Assembly (NCBI GenBank): GCA_030549205.1
Contig: JAUKTV010000001.1
Span: forward strand, 1,240,001 to 1,304,000
Origin: Apiosordaria backusii
Taxonomy: Eukaryota; Ascomycota; Sordariomycetes; Sordariales; Lasiosphaeriaceae
Length of the DNA: 64,000 nt
Direction: 5' to 3'
How positions within the stretch are numbered: position 1 is the first letter of the stretch; every line of letters starts with the position of its first letter. Below the pieces are notes generated by a model. That model was not told the origin of the DNA and did not search any database. It saw nothing but the letters and a program-made list of their open reading frames with translations. The position numbers and the translations under genes were made by a program. Of this stretch, positions 22,567 to 34,195 are shown one piece after another.

Positions 22567-24080
22567 CGTGTAGTCTTTTCTTTCTTGTCCTTCTTGACAC
22601 TTTGTATACCGAATTAATTCCTTTTGACAATCCCGATTCCAAGCCAGCTAGAAAAGGGACGGCAGACCTGTGATCAGAGCGCACACGGTAGTTGGGTGAG
22701 CCAGAGATCCGGGATCTAAGTCGCGGACGGGAGATGGGCGGCTATATAGTGTGGGCTAAAACAGTCATCGAGTGCGAGGGACAAGAGAACGAGGGGAAGC
22801 GAGGGGGGAAGCGCCAGACCGGGGCTGTTCGGGACTAATGCGCATGTGGCATTAGGGCACAAGTTTAGACGCGATCCTTGAGAAAGAGAAAAGAGAGAGA
22901 GAATGAGTGTGACCACCTGGTTGGCCGTGTGTGTACCCCCAGCCTGGACTGCGAGTGGCTGGCACACCAGATGCATATTGCAGGCGCAAGCGCCCAACGA
23001 CCCAATCAGAGCGGCCGACACCTCATGCGGGCCAAGTCACATCGCGTCTATTCAAGAACCAAACCAGATTCTGAACACAGATGAGTTGAATTTAGAACCC
23101 CCCGAATGCGGAAGCTCATGGGGTAGGACATACGGTGAGTCCAGATTCAAGTCTCTTGATGCTGGTGTATACTTAGCGGAGGACCAACACGTAATTCCTT
23201 CAGGATTCCACTAACTCGTAATCTTCTAGAATGTTTTCTTCTTTACAGCCTCAAAATTGTTTGTCTAGTGAAATGAGCGCATCCTTCCCGAGGCTTGGGG
23301 CTGTCATCCCGCAAATAAACACAGGGTCTCCCGCATTATGGTCGGGCGGGATGGTCGCCCGTCTCCATCGGATCTCGTGCTGGGCGGGCTGCCCTTCTCC
23401 AGACCGACCTTTGAAGTACCGGAGTAAAGTACGTAGTCAGCAGCAACGAAATCTGTCAGCGAGGTCACACAGATCTAGACAGGACAACCCAAGTTTGACG
23501 CCGTCCACGTGCTCTTGTGAGGGTGTTCCCCCTAAGAGAGAGCCAAGAACCCCAAAATAAACCCAACACTCGATTGATCTTCCGAGCCGGGCCCTGCCCT
23601 ACGGGGCACCCGGTTGGGTCCAAGAAAGAATGTTTCTAAAAAGTCGGTCGGATAGCAAACATTCCGTTCCCATTCTTCACCTTCTTTTCCTTCAGTCCTA
23701 AAAAGAAGCTTTAAGCTCATACGCTTTGTGGAGCCGAGTTCCCACTTTCCGCTGAGCGGTGTCCGCCTGTTCTCCAGATTCCAGGTGCGCACGGACGCTT
23801 TGCGGTGGACAGCATGGCAAGCCAGTGCTGAAGAGGGAAAGCGGCGGGATTAAAATAGAAACCCCCAAGCCCTGGGAACGAACTGGCGCTGCCTGCCTCC
23901 CCACGCCATCCATCATCCCGGCGTGTGTCTGTCCCAGCATGTCGGTTCAGGGAATATTGAAACTACCAAGACGATAACCTCGATTGATACTTCAGAAAAA
24001 AAAATGTAAACAACAAAACGAACAACACATGACGATCCCCCCCCCTTCCGATGACACCTCACGATACTCCTCCGTAAACA
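22567..24080. other. Intergenic: divergent upstream region of unknown protein and polymerase iota
   Basis: 1.5 kb between divergent starts. It contains several short open frames with no family resemblance and no clear codon bias. No RNA gene or transposon found. Confidence 0.5.
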
Positions 24081-26166
24081 ATGGACAAGGAGAACCCGGA
24101 CTCCAAAAGGAAGGCGCCACGCCGAAAGGACGACGACCGGGTCATCCTGCATTTTGTAAGTCTCAATTGATTCTCCGCCCCCTACGTCTCTCCCACCCGG
24201 TGTGGTGATTCTCGTCCTTCCCGTTTTGGGATCTGGATATCGAAATGTGCTTTTTTTGGATAGACATCAACTGACATCAACCCACAGGATCTAGATTGTT
24301 TCTACGCACAGGCATGTAAAATAATATCATACCGCCTTTGTCAAACCCAATAATAATACACACACACGCACACAAAAAATGAACCCGTCTTACGGTATTC
24401 TCGATTGATTGATCCTTATCCTGACCATCCATCTGCCTACAACACAGTGCGTCGAAAACTCCAACCCCTCCCTCAAGACCCTACCCCTAGGCATCAAGCA
24501 AAAGTCCATCCTGGCCACCTGCAACTACGTCGCGAGGAGACATGGGGTGAAGAAATTAATGGGCATCCAGGAGGCCAAGAGGCTCTGCCCTGATCTGATC
24601 CTCGCAGACGGGGAGGATTTGTCCCCCTTCCGGGATGTCTCCAAGCGCATCTACTCCCTACTAAAATCCTATTCTTGGAACGGGAGAGTTGAACGGCTGG
24701 GGCTGGATGAGGTGTTCCTGGATGTCACCGACATCATCGCTTACAACCTTGAACTCTTGAATCATCACAACCTGGAGAACTCATGGTTCTGTCTCTCAAG
24801 AGAAGATCCCGAAAAGGGCTTCGAGTTTGACGCCCGGGAAGTAAAGGGGTGTGTCTATGGAGAAGATGAATCACAGCAAGGTGATGATGGCTCGAAATGG
24901 CGGCTCCTCCTCGGCAGCCACCTCGCCTTTTATCTCCGTCAAGAAGTCGAGTCAATGGGGTACACCTCCGCCTGCGGGATCGCAACAAATAAACTCCTCG
25001 CCAAGCTGGCAGGCGATAAAAACAAGCCACGGAACCAAACTACATTGTTATCTTCCCACAGCCCTATACCGTTCCTGAACCCGCTGCCACTTGCCAAAAT
25101 CCCCGGTGTTGGCTCGAAAACCATCCACGCCCTCAAAACCTTACTGCAGACTGAGTCTACAGAGTTAACGGTTCACGACGCCAGAACCCACCCGGCTGTC
25201 TCCCCGTTTGCGTTGGAACGGCTATTGTGTGGGAGCGGTGGGGAGAAGGGCATAGGCCAAAAGATTTGGCTGTTACTTCACGGGATTGATGGGAGTGAGG
25301 TCAAACCGGCGAGGGATATACCCAGGCAGATCAGCATCGAGGATACCTACCGCGGGTTGACAACTCTCCCCCAGATCAGAGCCTCTTTGGTGCAGATTAC
25401 TGGGTCGCTATTGAGGCGTATGCACGTCGACTTACTCGACGACTCGCCTTCCCCCTCCCCTGTTACCACCCCATCAGCCACATCACCACCACCTACCACA
25501 GTCCCAACTCAAAAGTCTGGGGGTGGTGGTGGGAGGAGATGGATGGCGCAACCAAAAACACTGAGACTAACCACGCGGCCGTATTTTCCGCCGTCTGAGT
25601 GGGATAAAGTGGAGTATAATACAGGCAGAGCGTCAAAAAGTGTACCGCTCCCGAGATTTATATTCGACCTCAAGGAGGATAGCGAGGAGATTGTTGAGCG
25701 GTTGGTGGAAGGGACGTTATTACCGCTGTTTCACACTCTGAACCCCGATCCAAAAAAGTGGAGGGTTGGGCTGCTTAATGTTTGTGTTACTAACATGTCT
25801 GGTGGGGGGCATGAGGGGGGTGGTGGAAGTGACATTGTGGCTGCCTTTCAGAGACAAAAAGAGGTGGGTGAGATAAGAGCCATTGCATTTGCTGATGACC
25901 AGCTTCTTGGGGATGATGATGATGATGGGTATGGTGAAAGCGGGAGTGGTGCCGGTTTGCAAGGGGAACTTTTAAGAGTGGGAGTGGCTGCCGAGGGGGA
26001 GGCCGAAAAAAACGACAATGACAGCGACGGCAGCAGCGAGGAGCCGGCGGAATGGGTCGAGGACGAAGACGAGCAAGATGGCGTCAGGTGTCAGCTTTGC
26101 GGGTGTGCCATTCCGGTTTTTGCAGTGGAGGCTCATGGGCGGTGGCATGAGTTAGAGGAAGATTAA
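24081..26166 (+). CDS. Y-family translesion DNA polymerase iota with C-terminal UBZ3-like finger
   Basis: Three exons (24081..24155, 24288..24311, 24448..26166) give 605 residues. The catalytic core reads VILHFDLDCFYAQ (first metal-binding Asp), then PLGIKQKSILATCNYVARRH, GEDLSPFRDVSKR and ERLGLDEVFLDVTD (the catalytic DE pair). TSACGIATNKLLAKLAGDKN is the palm/thumb signature, and KIPGVGSKT a helix-hairpin-helix. These match polymerase iota better than eta. Residues ~580-600 hold CQLC..EAHGRWH, a C-x2-C-x11-H-x3-H ubiquitin-binding finger as in polymerase eta. The role is DNA-damage bypass at stalled forks, with recruitment by ubiquitinated PCNA. Exon 2 is just 24 nt and its downstream intron has a GC donor (CAG|GCATGT), needed to keep frame. 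Confidence 0.9.
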
Positions 26167-26816
26167 AATGGGACTGGCAAAAGTAAAAATAAAAAGAGAG
26201 TATAATAGACACTTGTAGATCATACCGGGCCGGTGACGCGGCTCAAAATAGAATACCAACGGGGGCGTTGCGTGACTACGGTAGGTTGGATCCCCCATGG
26301 GTAAGGGAAGCGGTGTATCTTGAGGTTATTTACTCCGCTCTTACAGGTCTGGTGGGCAAGGTATGGATTGGCAGGTACCCTCCACATTGCTATCAACTCC
26401 CGAAGAAAGTTCTGTTGAGCTAGTTTCGTCAGACGGGAAAAGAGGAACCAGGCTTTTGAATACCTAACTTCAGCCATGGCTTCCATCATCCAAACTTACA
26501 CAAACCACGTTTGCTCTGGTGGATATCGACAACTCATTGAACCAAACGCCCCATTCATTTCTGAACTGAATATTACTTTATCCAATGTCTGACTAAGTAG
26601 GTCCATACAACAAAGTATCGACCGCTCTAATTCTATCCACATGGCCATGAATTATACCATCTCTCGCTCTGTCCAACAAACAGTTGTTATACATATTACT
26701 TAGATGTCTTTTCTTTCTGCCTCCACAAATAATACAACACGCTTTTACACTATCTATCACACAACAAATCCAAACCACATCCAGCCCCATCTCATCAATG
26801 ATCCACCCTCCATATC
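26167..26816. other. Intergenic between convergent polymerase iota and TMEM135-like genes
   Basis: About 0.65 kb of 3' flanks for two convergent genes. No gene seen. Confidence 0.55.
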
Positions 26817-28586
26817 TCAGTGGTTGAGAACACCAGCCAACAACCCCCCCAACACCCCCCTCACCCTCGCCCTATCCTCCAGCACACAAGTAAAAACCAC
26901 CCCCGTGCTCCCCGCAAACACCGCCCTCTCAATCCACTCCCTCGCCTTGGGATACTTCCGCGGCAAGAGCGTAGCCATCGCCCTAGGAGCAACAAACAAC
27001 CCCCCATCTTTCCTCCTGCCCGCCTTCTCAATGAGAATACTCCACCCACAGAGCACACACCCTGTCCCTACGCAAACCCTGCCATCGATCAAGTTCCTTT
27101 CTTTTATCCCCTTTCCAATAACGTGCGGCCCGATTCTCGTCCTGGCTAGACATACACCGTAGTAGAACAGCGTGATGAATGTTCCTAAGAAGGTGGAGGT
27201 TCGAGCAGCAGATAAAACCGCTCGTTTGAAAGCCTTCTTGTTGGGGTTGCGGAGGGCCAAAAGTAAGGAAAGGGGGAGGTAAGTCTTCATGGCCCACTTG
27301 AACGACCTTACAAACCGGGAAACAGCGTGATATTCACAGCTCGGCCCGCAGCGCATGTGGACGATCTCACAGGGAAACGGGATGGACTTTGTCGGGTCGC
27401 CCCACTCAGGAGGGAGGTCGAGGTCTTTACACATTGACCCTAGCAAGTCCGCCTGTCCGGTTTCCTCGCCGTAGCGGAGGGTTCCGTCGTGGCAGCGCTT
27501 CAAGGCTTCGATAAGTCTCTTGTCGACTGCTGCCGCGGAAGAGATCCATTTATTGTAGGCGCGGGGCAGGGAGGAGGGGTAGTAGAACCATGCCCACATT
27601 ACCACCCCGGAGGAGAGGGCAAATATTGCTGGGTCGGTGATGTTGGAGATGAGGGATTCGAGACGGGTCCATTTCTGCTGGGATTGGCGGCGTTGTCTGT
27701 GGAGGTTCCAGAGGGTGCCGATTACCACGTCTAGAGCGCGGGTGAAGGCGAAGAGGGTGAGGTCCAAGGTGCGGCCGGCGAGCTGGGTTTGAGTGGTGGT
27801 CTTGCCGTCAGGAGAGGTGACGGTGGTGGTGAAGGAGGAGGTGGGTTTGGATTGGAGGATGGCGAGGCTGAGGTAGGCTGAGGTGAAGGAGGCAATCCAT
27901 CTTGCTAGTCTGATGTTGGTGTTAGTGAGGGTGTTACAACTTGAACTGATACACGAGACACAAAAGTAAACTTGCCTTTTCTTGGCAACTTCAGTAAGAT
28001 TCTTGGCAAGACGGTCAAATGCCGCTTTCAATGGTACCTGGTGTTCACCGAAGTCAGCTACATGGTTGACAGGCTAGGTCGAGGCAAGGTAACATCTCCG
28101 AAATATAGGTATGCATGTCTGGGAAAAGGTGTGGTCACAGCTCGAGGTGAGTGCAGGTTGCATGTTACTTCAACGTACCTCGAGCAACGTGCTGCCGCCT
28201 GCCAGGAGGGCGCAAAATGTGGGGAAGCGGTGCCAATCAAAGCCGGCCTTCAGAGTGCGAATGAGCGACGCAAGGAATGTGTCGGTTGACGGTGTTGTTG
28301 TTGATGAGGCTTGTTTTTGTGTGCCGTAGTGTTTCTTAAACAGGCGCGTCAGGTGCTGGACCAGCAGCGTCGCCAGTCGTGGTGCTACTGTACTTGCATA
28401 GCCCAGGAGGTAGGCTCGCACCAGCGGCCGGAGAATAGGGGGTATGCCGACATCCCATCCTCTCCTGCGTTTCCCTGGGGGTATGGACTGAATCAGTTGG
28501 GCCGATGTTGATGCCGCTGAAATCAAAGACGGAGACGGAGCTGCGGCGGGCGAAGCCGACAGAGAGGATTTTGTTGGTGGTGCCAT
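26817..28586 (-). CDS. TMEM135-like multi-pass membrane protein
   Basis: Three exons (28586..28179, 28037..27976, 27909..26817) give 520 residues. Hydrophobic segments are spread through the protein (for example LARWIASFTSAYLSLAILQ, AIFALSSGVVMWAWFYYPSS and TFLGTFITLFYYGVCLA). The motif CEIVHMRCGPSCEYHAVSRF and the fixed PRAYNKWI segment match fungal homologues of TMEM135, a peroxisome/mitochondria-associated protein linked to fat and organelle dynamics. Exon 2 ends with a GC donor (AG|GCAAGT). That 66-nt intron is stop-free and in frame, but has a clear ACTAAC branch site, so it is almost certainly spliced, joining EVAKK to RLARW. The fungal function is not established. Confidence 0.75.
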
Positions 28587-30704
28587 TCAGATGGGCGGTG
28601 TTGGTCGAGTCTGAAGATGAGATTATTCCAACCGTGATATCCGACACGGTGACACGCTGACACCTGAAATTGCCGGACTCGGTCTTACAATCACGGCGCT
28701 GGGAGCTTCATCCAAACGAGGCCAAAAGAACACAAAGGATGAGAGCTGAATACAAAATGTGATATTCAATCGCGAGATGTGGTGATACAAAAAATTATTT
28801 TTTGCACATGAAGAACGTGTTAGAGGGTGATGTAACGCTGGCAACCCGCCCTGCGAACGAGCATGTTCCCGTGAGCCTCGGTCGTTTGGGACTGCCCTAC
28901 GAATACCGGTCATGACCCCGCGGACAGCGGACATGGCGGGACAGAGCGGGACACAAACGCCCGGGCAGAGCCCCTCGTCTCTCCGCTGACAACGGGCCAG
29001 ATTTCTCGGAAGGGCAGTTGAATCATGGGTGAGTCTGTCAAAAATATCCCTGGAGTACCGCAGTATGGAGAATGAAGTGTTTTGGCTCGGGATTCGAGGC
29101 TCGCCCTAATCCCTGCCGGCAGATCTCACTGAAGGCATGACGCTCACCTGCAGCGTGATCTCGGCCCTGTGACTGTTTTGGGGCGTGGCCTTAATGACAG
29201 GATCAAGCGCCCAGACGAGCTTGAGCACGCCTCTTGAACGTTTGCGAGTGAATCTCCCAATGTGCGGTCAACGAACCGAACCGATGAAGTTCCGGGTTTG
29301 AGAAACCATCGAGATCTACCGATCCCGGAGCTACATAGCGCGAGATGAGGATGGGTAATGCCTTCAATGTCAGCTCGTACGCGCAATGGCACGCAAAAGG
29401 CTAATTGGCCGTGGCTGTGGTTGTGGCCGTTGCGAATGAGGCAAATACTTCTCTGTTCTTTCGTCCGTATGCGGCTCAGTCCGAGGGAGATGGAGCATTT
29501 TCGTTGTCGTTCAGAGAAAACGTTGCTGCCACCAATCCACAGCCAAGATTCTGGTAGGCATAGCAAAAAAAGGCATGTGATCCTCTGGCTGAAGCATATC
29601 CCGCTTAATTGCAAGTAGAGGCAATGCATAATTGGAATAGCAGATGAGACCTTTCCAAAATGGGAGGCCCCATAGCGGCTGCACTCCGGATTGGGCTTAG
29701 ACCCATGAATCAAGCAAGTGATGCCGCACCTCGCCTGCCTTGGATCCCGAGGCTTCTTTGGAAGCCACTGCATACCACCACACGACTTTTCCAATCTCAC
29801 GAAGCCCATCACATCTTGGTTGGTGGCAGCAGCCTTTCCAAGTTGCCAACTACTTCCAGGTATGTGGTACCCAGAGGGCTGAATCAGGTAACCACAAACC
29901 ACCTGGTCTGTTGAATCCTCACATCTCTGAATCTCACACATAACCAGCAGGTTTCCTTCCTTGCTTGACCAGCCAGCAGCCGGAGTTCTTCAGCCTTGTA
30001 ATTGCTTGGGAGTCTGAATTTGTTCTTTTTTTATTTTTATTACTATTATTTTCTTTCAAGGTTGTGCTTGGTTGCCTTTCACTCACCTCAGTTGATCCCC
30101 CCTTGATCACCCCCTGTCCAGTGTCCAGTCATCCCCGGCTTGGACCCCAGCCCGTCAACGGGAACAGAACCACCGGCCCCCTGTTCCTTCCCCCGCACAA
30201 CGCTAGCGCCAGAGTGGTCTCCGTGAAACTGGAGAAATACTTCCCTGCAGCTCTCCGTCTCCCTGTTCGCACGTCCTAAAGAACACAGCTGGGCCCTCTG
30301 ATTTTTGCATGTGCCTCTCTCTTCTGGCTCCCCACTTCAACCATCACCACCACCACCGTCGACGTCAAGCTATCACTACCAAAACCATCGGTGCCATCCG
30401 CCCACATTTCTAACACAGCACAACTACAGTAGTATTACTATACCACTTCGACGCGACGATTGCCCCTTTGCCCCGATTATACGCGAGCAACGTGTCTCGT
30501 CCAACTACAGGGCTCAACAGCTTTCCATCACCACATCAAAAACACAAGACACTCGAGCTTGCATGACAATCGCCCCCTTTTTGGTCTATGGCAGCTTCGA
30601 CTGAAGCAGATACACACGGAACAGAGGCTTCGAGGCCCGGTCGCTACACCCATTCTTCGTCTTGACAGCCGGCGGATATGCTCCTGGCCCAGCGCCCGCA
30701 AACG
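28587..30704. other. Intergenic: divergent upstream region of TMEM135-like and bHLH genes
   Basis: 2.1 kb. The bHLH-proximal 700 bp is pyrimidine-rich, as expected for a long leader, and contains a short upstream open frame at 30588-30665. A 265-codon minus-strand open frame at 29144-29941 has no recognisable domain and unusual composition, so I do not call it. Confidence 0.5.
30588..30665 (+). promoter_or_regulatory. Upstream open reading frame in the leader of the bHLH gene
   Basis: A 25-codon frame begins MAASTEADTHGTEAS and ends in TGA 39 nt before the chosen start. If the transcript begins upstream of it, it could reduce or condition translation of the bHLH factor. The transcript start is not known. 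Confidence 0.3.
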
Positions 30705-32103
30705 ATGGGACCGACGCAGCCTCCCGGCGGTCTTCTATTCGGCTGTAGGTCTTCAGGGAACAAGCCAGAGCTGGACTGTGTGCTAACCGCATGCCACCGC
30801 AGGGGATATCAATAACCCAAACGGAGACCCGACATCAGATCATCAGGACTTGTTCGCCAACCCAGGCGACCTCGAACTCCAGGGCCAGAGTCTTCTCGGT
30901 CCGAGCGGTACCGATTATCTCCAGTCGTTCTTTGGCGGATTCCAGAGCGACAATCTCGGCACATCATGGGGCGAAGGTTTGGGCCTCCACACGCCCCAGT
31001 GGCCAGACGAGCTTCTCGTCGGCCATGAGTTGAACTTTGGAGTCAACCCCGAGAACATGCTGTATCAAGAGCCCATCCCACAGTACAACTCGGCCCTCCC
31101 GATTCGTCCTCATTATGGGTCTCAGGGCAGCAATACCTTCCCTCCCACGCCTATGGGCCAACCATCAGCCGATGTCCTAAATGCCGCCACGGCCCTGCTC
31201 CCGACGGCTGATCAACAGTCTTCACACACCCACTTGCAGTTTCTCTCCTCTCAAGGAATGACAATGCCCCTGCACCAAGACGCCAACAGCTTCAACATGT
31301 TTGGTTCAAATCCCGGCCCATCCCATGCCCAACCAGCGAGACCATCGCGGGCAGTCGAAGTTCAGTTTGGATCCGACCCAGGTTTCAGCAACGCGCAGCA
31401 TTTCGTTCCAAGGAACGAGAGAGAATCAACCGAACACATCGCCGCGAAGCAACTCGCCACCCTGAGCTGCCTGCAACGAAATCACAGCAATGCTCCCACA
31501 CGAGCCCCTACTCCCGAGCCATGGGCAGCTTCCCACCCTCCATCAAGCGCAACAAATGGCGTGATATCGCCGCTGAAACTGAAGACGTCCGACCTGTCGC
31601 CAAATCCACCCCAGAGCGATGGCTCATCCAGTGCCCTGAAGAAGCGAAGAAGAAGCGACAAGTCGACTGATTCGGACGATGAATACGAAGACCGAGAACG
31701 CTCAGTGACCCAAGCGACGCCTATCTCGGTTCCATCACCACTTAGATCTGCCTTATCACCACCAAGCGCCAAGAGGCGAAAGCCATCCATCGCCGCCTCA
31801 GCGGTAGATGAGGGCGCTACTCCTCCCGCCAACGGGAAGCGGAAGAAGTCAACCGCAGCGAAGCCTCCTCGAGAGAACCTGTCAGAAGCCCAGAAGCGGG
31901 AGAATCACATCAAGAGCGAACAAAAGCGCCGCAACATCATCAAGCTCGGCTTTGAAAAGCTGAATGAAATAGTGCCCACAGTCACCAATCAGAATCTGAG
32001 CAAAGCAGGCGTTCTCATTGCGACTCACGAGTGGATCGCTCAGCTGAAAAAGGAGAACCAGGAGCTTGAAGAGCTGCTGGCTAACGCCGGGCAAAACGCA
32101 TAG
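30705..32103 (+). CDS. Ino4-like basic helix-loop-helix transcription factor
   Basis: Two exons (30705..30744 and 30803..32103) give 446 residues. A TGCTAAC branch site precedes the CAG acceptor. The C-terminal bHLH (residues ~365-435) reads REN.IKSEQKRRNIIKLGFEKL, then IVPTVTNQNLSKAGVLIATH and a leucine-heptad helix LKKENQELEELL. The KSEQKRR basic region is typical of Ino4/Yas-type factors, which act in phospholipid and lipid-gene control. The rest is disordered, Pro/Ser-rich, with KKRRRS and AKRRKPS nuclear signals and likely activation segments. I chose the ATG in the better context (AACGATGG); an in-frame ATG lies at 30678. The first exon is predicted only from frame and splice signals. 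Confidence 0.8.
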
Positions 32104-33099
32104 TCACTGCCACGAAACATGATCAACATCACAACGACGGAGTCTTTTGAAATATATTATACTCGTCATAGACAGTCGGCAGCGATTAGCTTGTATTGAT
32201 CAGATGAAACGGACACAAGTGTGCTGTAGGATAAGCGGATTGCGATTGCTCTTTCCACATACCACAGTCCCCTTGTTGTCCCGCTCCCTGCTATCCAAAC
32301 CGACCACGATTCGTATATGGAACCCCCTTCGACCCCAGAAATCATGGGCCGGCGAAGGGAGGGATCCAGATATTGGAATTTATCCTCGATTTTTATTTGC
32401 TATATTTCTGGACATGTTGAAAGATTCGGGTCATATATTACTCTCTTCAGTCAAGGCGCAGGCGGTTCGGTTGAATAGCGGGATATGGGAGTTATGTTTT
32501 AGAGATAGAGGGGAAATGAGGTTGATGAGAACAACGATGATGACCAACGGCGATGACCAACGAAGGAGAAAGGAAGAGATGACGAGAAGGAGAGAGAGAG
32601 AGAGGAAAGGCCAACCCAAAAAGAGAAGGAGTTCAACTTTTGATACCCGTTTTTTTTTTTCCTGTTTCTTGAACATACATCGACATCCAAAAGAGACAGA
32701 GTAGTGTGTGTGCGTCGTCCAAAATGGATAACTACCGATTCTAGGATGAGAAGGCATAATACAGTTAAATACATAATGCATTGCCCCCCCCCCCCCTTCG
32801 AGGGGTGGCTTGTCAATATCTACTTATTTCATGGTTTTCATGATTGTGTGACATGAAGTGATACCTGCAGTCAGTATGAGCAATCCATCTAGATCCTAGC
32901 TTTTCTTTCTCGCTATCTTTTTGCGAATATCACCCCAACTGCCTAGTCACAAGTTCTTCAACTCTCACACACTCAGCCTAGGTACAGCATCGGCTCTGAC
33001 GGTAACAATCGGGACACTAATAGTTAAGGCCTACGATATATTACCGGAAGGGAGGGGGGGAGGGGGGGCAAGGTTGATGCAGTACCTGAGGTAAGGCAA

Positions 33100-33200
33100 G
33101 GTAAGGTACCTATTACAGACGATCCTTCTAAAACCCCTTACTTACCTAGGTACCTTACCCGACCCGAACCTCGGCTTCGAAAGGGTAGGTAGGTAAAATC
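33100..33200. repeat. Cluster of TACCTAGGTA/GTAAGGTACC motifs with inverted copies
   Basis: GTAAGGTACCT at 33101-33111 is matched by its inverted copy AGGTACCTTAC at 33148-33158, with extra GGTAGGTAGGTA units near 33185. The two arms could form a stem with a 36-nt loop. Related motifs recur at 46817-46840 and 58491-58512. Confidence 0.6.
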
Positions 33201-33303
33201 CCGACCGAACCTTGGGAATGGAAAAAAAAACATTTCTGCAGGTCGCCCGATTGAGGTATGGACTGGGCAGACTAAGGTTTCATGGCACACACAAAACAGA
33301 CCC

Positions 33304-33329
33304 ATACACACATACACACACACACACAC
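33304..33329. repeat. CA microsatellite
   Basis: Imperfect (CA)n tract of about 26 bp broken by CATA units. Confidence 0.85.
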
Positions 33330-33401
33330 GACCCGTGGAAACCCGTTGAGAACCCCCGTTTGGGGGAGGGGATGGTGCCGATCCGATATCTTTCTTGCCG
33401 A

Positions 33402-33404
<3 letters not shown>

Positions 33405-33443
<39 letters not shown>
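33405..33443. repeat. GA microsatellite
   Basis: Perfect (GA)19 tract, 39 bp, in the intergenic region 3' of dicer-like 2. Confidence 0.95.
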
Positions 33444-33445
<2 letters not shown>

Positions 33446-34195
33446 GAGTGAACTTGACACTTTTGGCTGCTTTCTCGTGTGATGATGCCGCTTAATCACA
33501 TAACCAGTCATACATAGCGTTGAAACAGGGGTGTGAATCATGTTGCTTATTTTTTCCTTATCACTAAAAGAAGATGTTCGGACTCCATGACGATGATACA
33601 CAACCTAGCAAGAGGGCCAACTTCCATGAACAGGGACAGTAAAAACGCAAGTCTCATAATTCTGTTCAAGTTCTTTGCTTCACACTTTAAACCCGTAAAT
33701 GGTAGGTAGGATGAAGATGTTGAATCTCCTATCCTAAAAAGCCTGCTGCCCTGATATATCCAAAATAACCTAAAAGGTCCATCTTGCCAACGCTGGTTTA
33801 AAAACACAGCTAGATAGATACACCATATAGCTAACCCCTCAAAGACCCAGCCAGCACAAGGTATATGGTTGAGAAATATACCTGATGCTGGCAGGGTACT
33901 TAAACAATTCGCTCCGTGGGGTATCGTATCTGCGGGTATTCAAACCAGCGCTATCCTGAGCAGTTCTCCCCCATACATACGTCTTTGATACTCCAATGAC
34001 GTTGGGAGACCATCAAACAGAGATATCCAGCAAAAAGAAAAGACATATACCAAAACGACAAACAGACATATCCAACAGAATGAAAGACAGAAAGAAAATA
34101 AAACAAGACATCCCATCGCTCACATCCACACCCTCAAGTACCATCCAATTCATCTCCAGAGTAACCCCCCCCCCGCCCTGAATTCTCAAACCTCC

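Larger units (their letters stand above)
32104..34195. other. Intergenic between convergent bHLH and dicer genes, rich in simple repeats
   Basis: 2.1 kb holding a 13-C run at 32784-32796, GGTAAGGTACC-type motifs at 33080-33200, a CA tract and a GA tract. Open frames here are simple-sequence artefacts. No gene recognised. Confidence 0.55.

Noticed and set aside
22878..23560. Several short plus-strand frames upstream of polymerase iota
   Set aside because: No shared frame, splice structure or motif; consistent with GC-rich promoter DNA.
29144..29941. Minus-strand open frame of 265 codons
   Set aside because: Cys/Ser/Arg-rich composition without any recognisable domain, in the leader region between divergent genes; most likely chance.
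32147..32704. Plus-strand open frame of 185 codons after the bHLH gene
   Set aside because: Begins with a non-ATG codon and ends in low-complexity Arg/Lys; better explained as 3' untranslated sequence.
33272..33601. Open frames over the GA and CA tracts
   Set aside because: Produced by stop-free simple repeats, not by coding sequence.
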